This document shows, in pieces, positions 4,366 through 6,169 of a stretch of 6,169 nucleotides of DNA. Positions within the stretch are counted from its first letter, which is position 1; each line of letters starts with the position of its first letter. A program made the translations under genes and the position numbers. The DNA comes from Candidatus Zixiibacteriota bacterium (lineage in GTDB: Bacteria > Zixibacteria > MSB-5A5 > SM1-73), in contig CP070839.1 in assembly GCA_020341875.1 (NCBI GenBank), positions 1,008,568-1,014,736 on the forward strand, given 5' to 3'. The notes below the pieces were generated by a model, which was not told where the DNA came from, searched no databases, and saw only the letters and a program-made list of their open reading frames with translations.

Positions 4366-5727
4366 ATGATTCACCAAGAGCGAGTGAAGCTGTTGAACAA
4401 GGAGGACCCCAAAGCGGGAAGATACGTTCTGTATTGGATGCAAGCCTCTCAACGAACAGAGTACAATCATGCACTTGAGTACTCCATCCTTAGGGCCAAT
4501 GAGGCGAAGAAACCTGTCGTGGTTTGCTTCGGGCTCACGGAGAAGTTTCCTGAGGCCAACTTGCGGCATTACGCATTCATGTTGGAGGGACTCAAGGAGG
4601 TGAAGTCGGCTCTTGAACGAAGAGGCATTAAGATGATTGTGCGGCGCGAATCTCCGGAGAGGACAGTACTGCGGCTGGCTGGGGAGGCTTCGCTGGTTGT
4701 GACCGATAGGGGATACTTAAGGATCCAGCGATACTGGCGCGGGCTCGCTAGTTCACGTCTCCACTGCCCACTTATTCAAGTGGAAAGCGACGTGGTGGTC
4801 CCCGTAGAAGAGGCATCTCCCAAGGAAGAGTATTCGGCTGCCACATTCCGGCCCAAGATAAAGCGGAAACTCGGCAATTACCTTATTCCCCTTGGGCGGA
4901 ATCGTCCCAAGATTGACGCATCATCACTCCATCTCGATTCCTTGGAGATCGATGATTGGAGCCGGATTCTGGATGGACTTAAGTTAGACCGGAGTGTGAG
5001 CAGGGTGGAGGTCTTTCATGGCGGCAACAGGGAGGCCCGCAGGCACCTGAGAAGATTCATTGCTAAAAAGTTGCGCCACTTCGCGGAGCTGAGAAACGAC
5101 CCCACGGCTGACAACCTCTCAAACATGAGCCCCTATCTTCACTTCGGTCAGATTTCTCCCTTGTACATAGCCCTGCAGGTCATGAAGGCCGAGAGCCCCG
5201 GACTGGAAGCTTACATGGATGAGCTTCTGGTCAGGAGGGAACTTAGCATGAACTTCGCATTCTACAACAGCGACTACGACTCCTTTGACGCACTGCCTGA
5301 GTGGGCCAGGAAAACGCTAAGGGAACACAGGAGGGACAAGAGAAAACACGTTTACAGCCTCGCTCAGCTTGAGAGCGCGAGGACGCATGACCCTTATTGG
5401 AACGCGGCGCAGGACGAGTTGCGGATGGCAGGGAAGATGCATGGTTACATGAGGATGTACTGGGGAAAGAAGATACTTGAGTGGAGCAAGACACCGGAGG
5501 AAGCCTTCCATGTCGCCGTCCACCTTAACAACAAGTATGAGCTTGACGGGAGAGATCCGAATGGATTCGCCGGGGTGGCGTGGTGCTTCGGAAAGCACGA
5601 TCGACCGTGGGGCGAAAGACCGATTTTTGGGAAAGTGAGATATATGGCCGCGAGCGGCCTGGAGAGGAAGTTTAACGTAAGATCATACGTGCAGAAGATA
5701 GATAAACTCAAGGAGAGGTTCGGGTAG
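4366..5727 (+). CDS. phr: Class II CPD photolyase
   Basis: This 453-residue deoxyribodipyrimidine photolyase uses light and FADH- to split UV-made cyclobutane pyrimidine dimers in DNA. The N-terminal alpha/beta domain (about 18-150) begins with the class II signature YVLYWMQASQRTEYNHALEY (20-39). The helical FAD domain (about 220-453) carries LSNMSPYLHFGQISP (251-265), DELLVRRELSMNFAFYN (285-301), GKMHGYMRMYWGKKILEW (356-373) and ELDGRDPNGFAGVAWCFGK (392-410). W345, W366 and W373 keep the spacing of the electron-transfer triad W360, W381 and W388 of the Methanosarcina mazei class II enzyme, so photoreduction looks intact. Length matches the family and no core motif is missing. The start fits the family N-terminus, although the ribosome binding site is weak; a GTG seven codons in (4384) is a less likely alternative. 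The gene is last in a run of four + strand genes whose members recur around phr elsewhere. Class II enzymes are less common in bacteria than class I. Confidence 0.96.
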   Translation: MIHQERVKLLNKEDPKAGRYVLYWMQASQRTEYNHALEYSILRANEAKKPVVVCFGLTEKFPEANLRHYAFMLEGLKEVKSALERRGIKMIVRRESPERTVLRLAGEASLVVTDRGYLRIQRYWRGLASSRLHCPLIQVESDVVVPVEEASPKEEYSAATFRPKIKRKLGNYLIPLGRNRPKIDASSLHLDSLEIDDWSRILDGLKLDRSVSRVEVFHGGNREARRHLRRFIAKKLRHFAELRNDPTADNLSNMSPYLHFGQISPLYIALQVMKAESPGLEAYMDELLVRRELSMNFAFYNSDYDSFDALPEWARKTLREHRRDKRKHVYSLAQLESARTHDPYWNAAQDELRMAGKMHGYMRMYWGKKILEWSKTPEEAFHVAVHLNNKYELDGRDPNGFAGVAWCFGKHDRPWGERPIFGKVRYMAASGLERKFNVRSYVQKIDKLKERFG

Positions 5728-5728
5728 T

Positions 5729-5919
5729 CTGTGACACTGGGATACCGGGCTAAGATGATGAGGAAGAGGTGCCAGCGCAGAACGGAATACAGGCGAGAGT
5801 CATTACGGTTGCCGCCTCTAGGGTTCGTCGTGGCTCCATTGCCTGATCTAAGTCGCACGTGCAGAATACAGAGAGCTATTCGACCTTCCGTTTAGACTCC
5901 TGTCCTAGGCTGTGACACT
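5729..5919. repeat. 10-bp direct repeat CTGTGACACT flanking the spacer
   Basis: CTGTGACACT occurs at 5729-5738, just after the photolyase stop, and at 5910-5919, near the next gene. The two copies bracket most of the 224-base spacer. GTGACAC within it is itself a small inverted repeat (GTG-A-CAC). It could be a pair of regulator sites, or the flank of a past insertion or deletion. The spacer holds no gene that I can support. Confidence 0.4.
5839..5867 (+). promoter_or_regulatory. Weak candidate promoter for the RND gene
   Basis: TTGCCT (5839-5844) and CAGAAT (5862-5867) are 17 bases apart and match the sigma-70 boxes at three and four of six positions. Transcription would start near 5874, placing the inverted repeat at 5911-5932 within the leader. 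This is the best pair that I see in the spacer but it is weak. Confidence 0.2.
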
Positions 5920-5932
5920 AGCAAGCTTCACA
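5911..5932. promoter_or_regulatory. Inverted repeat TGTGA-n12-TCACA
   Basis: TGTGA (5911-5915) and TCACA (5928-5932) are perfect inverted half-sites separated by 12 bases, with a second small pair AGC/GCT (5920-5922, 5925-5927) between them. The half-sites look like those of the CRP/FNR family, but those use a 6-base gap, so the regulator would differ. It ends 19 bases before the RND start and could govern that gene. Confidence 0.3.
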
Positions 5933-5951
5933 TCTCGATGGAGATAAGGAC

Positions 5952-6169
5952 ATGAAATCCATCATCCGTTTTTTTGCCGAACGCCACACTCTGGCGACTC
6001 TTCTGATTGTGATGACCATCCTCGTGGGGTTAGGGACACTGACCCGCATGAAGCGAGACATTCTGCCTGAGGTGGAATTCGGGGAGATGGTCATAACCAC
6101 TCGTTACCCCAGCGCTTCACCAGAAGACGTGGAATTGAACGTCACCAACACGATAGAGAGCGAGTTGAA
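5952..6169 (+). CDS. RND efflux permease, N-terminal part
   Basis: The reading frame opens with ATG 5952 and runs 72 codons plus two bases to the window edge. GGAG (5940-5943) lies 8 bases before the start. The peptide starts MKSIIRFFAERHTLATLLIV, the cytoplasmic lead-in and first membrane helix (about 13-31) of AcrB/HAE-type RND transporters. DILPEVEFGEMVITTRYP (36-53) and SASPEDVELNVTNTIESEL (54-72) follow, matching the family's first periplasmic (porter) segment, where YPGASPEEVE-like motifs are standard. A full protein would have about 1000 residues or more and sit in the inner membrane, pumping substrates by proton motive force with a periplasmic adaptor and an outer-membrane channel. 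Substrate and subgroup cannot be told from 72 residues. The 224-base gap and its own repeats suggest that it is a separate unit from the photolyase cluster. Confidence 0.9.
   Translation, partial: MKSIIRFFAERHTLATLLIVMTILVGLGTLTRMKRDILPEVEFGEMVITTRYPSASPEDVELNVTNTIESEL

Noticed and set aside
5445..5858. Minus-strand 137-codon ORF
   Set aside because: It largely overlaps the conserved FAD domain of the photolyase on the other strand and looks like its shadow.
1..6169. CRISPR arrays, insertion sequences, rRNA genes and intrinsic terminators with T-tracts
   Set aside because: I found no regularly spaced repeats, transposase motifs, rRNA signatures, or GC-rich stems followed by a T-run.

Overview
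The window is bacterial DNA of moderate-to-high GC. Every clearly recognisable gene reads on the + strand. An RND-type efflux permease at the right edge points to a Gram-negative (two-membrane) host. Shine-Dalgarno sequences of the GGAG/AAGGA type precede most genes, and one gene starts with TTG. The protein set (class II photolyase, DUF523-DUF1722 protein, DUF2867-type SDR, PPOX-like flavoprotein) fits a Gram-negative of proteobacterial or desulfobacterial type, but I cannot assign a taxon from sequence alone.

Layout. Positions 1-1008 are gene-poor. They hold a possible minus-strand partial ORF running off the left edge, a rival 34-codon + strand ORF with a good ribosome binding site, two short direct repeats, a fragment that looks like the 3' end of a serine-type tRNA (458-483), and a stretch (517-964) of frame-broken open segments that may be a decayed gene. 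A promoter-like pair (TTGATA/TATCCT) ends this region. Four complete genes follow: a DUF523-DUF1722 (TudS/YbgA-type) protein (1105-2073), a DUF2867-type NAD(P)-binding SDR protein (2196-3656), a small pyridoxamine-phosphate-oxidase-like flavoprotein (3756-4226) and a class II CPD photolyase (4366-5727). After a 224-base gap with repeats and an inverted repeat, the first 72 codons of an RND transporter permease begin at 5952.

How the genes may work together. The middle four genes resemble the light and photo-oxidative stress neighbourhoods seen around phr in many bacteria. Photolyase reverses UV-made pyrimidine dimers. DUF523 proteins are iron-sulfur desulfidases acting on thiouracil or thiouridine, and 4-thiouridine is the near-UV chromophore of tRNA. 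The SDR and PPOX-like proteins would supply redox or flavin chemistry. The spacers of 99-139 bases carry small hairpins rather than clear terminators, so co-transcription is possible but not proven. A similar inverted repeat (TTCT-n2/3-AGAA) lies upstream of both the first gene of the set and phr, and could be a shared operator.

Nothing here is a clear-cut new system. The items most worth a second look are the tRNA-end fragment, the shared inverted repeat with the hairpin-rich phr leader, and the pairing of a thiouridine desulfidase-like gene with a class II photolyase.
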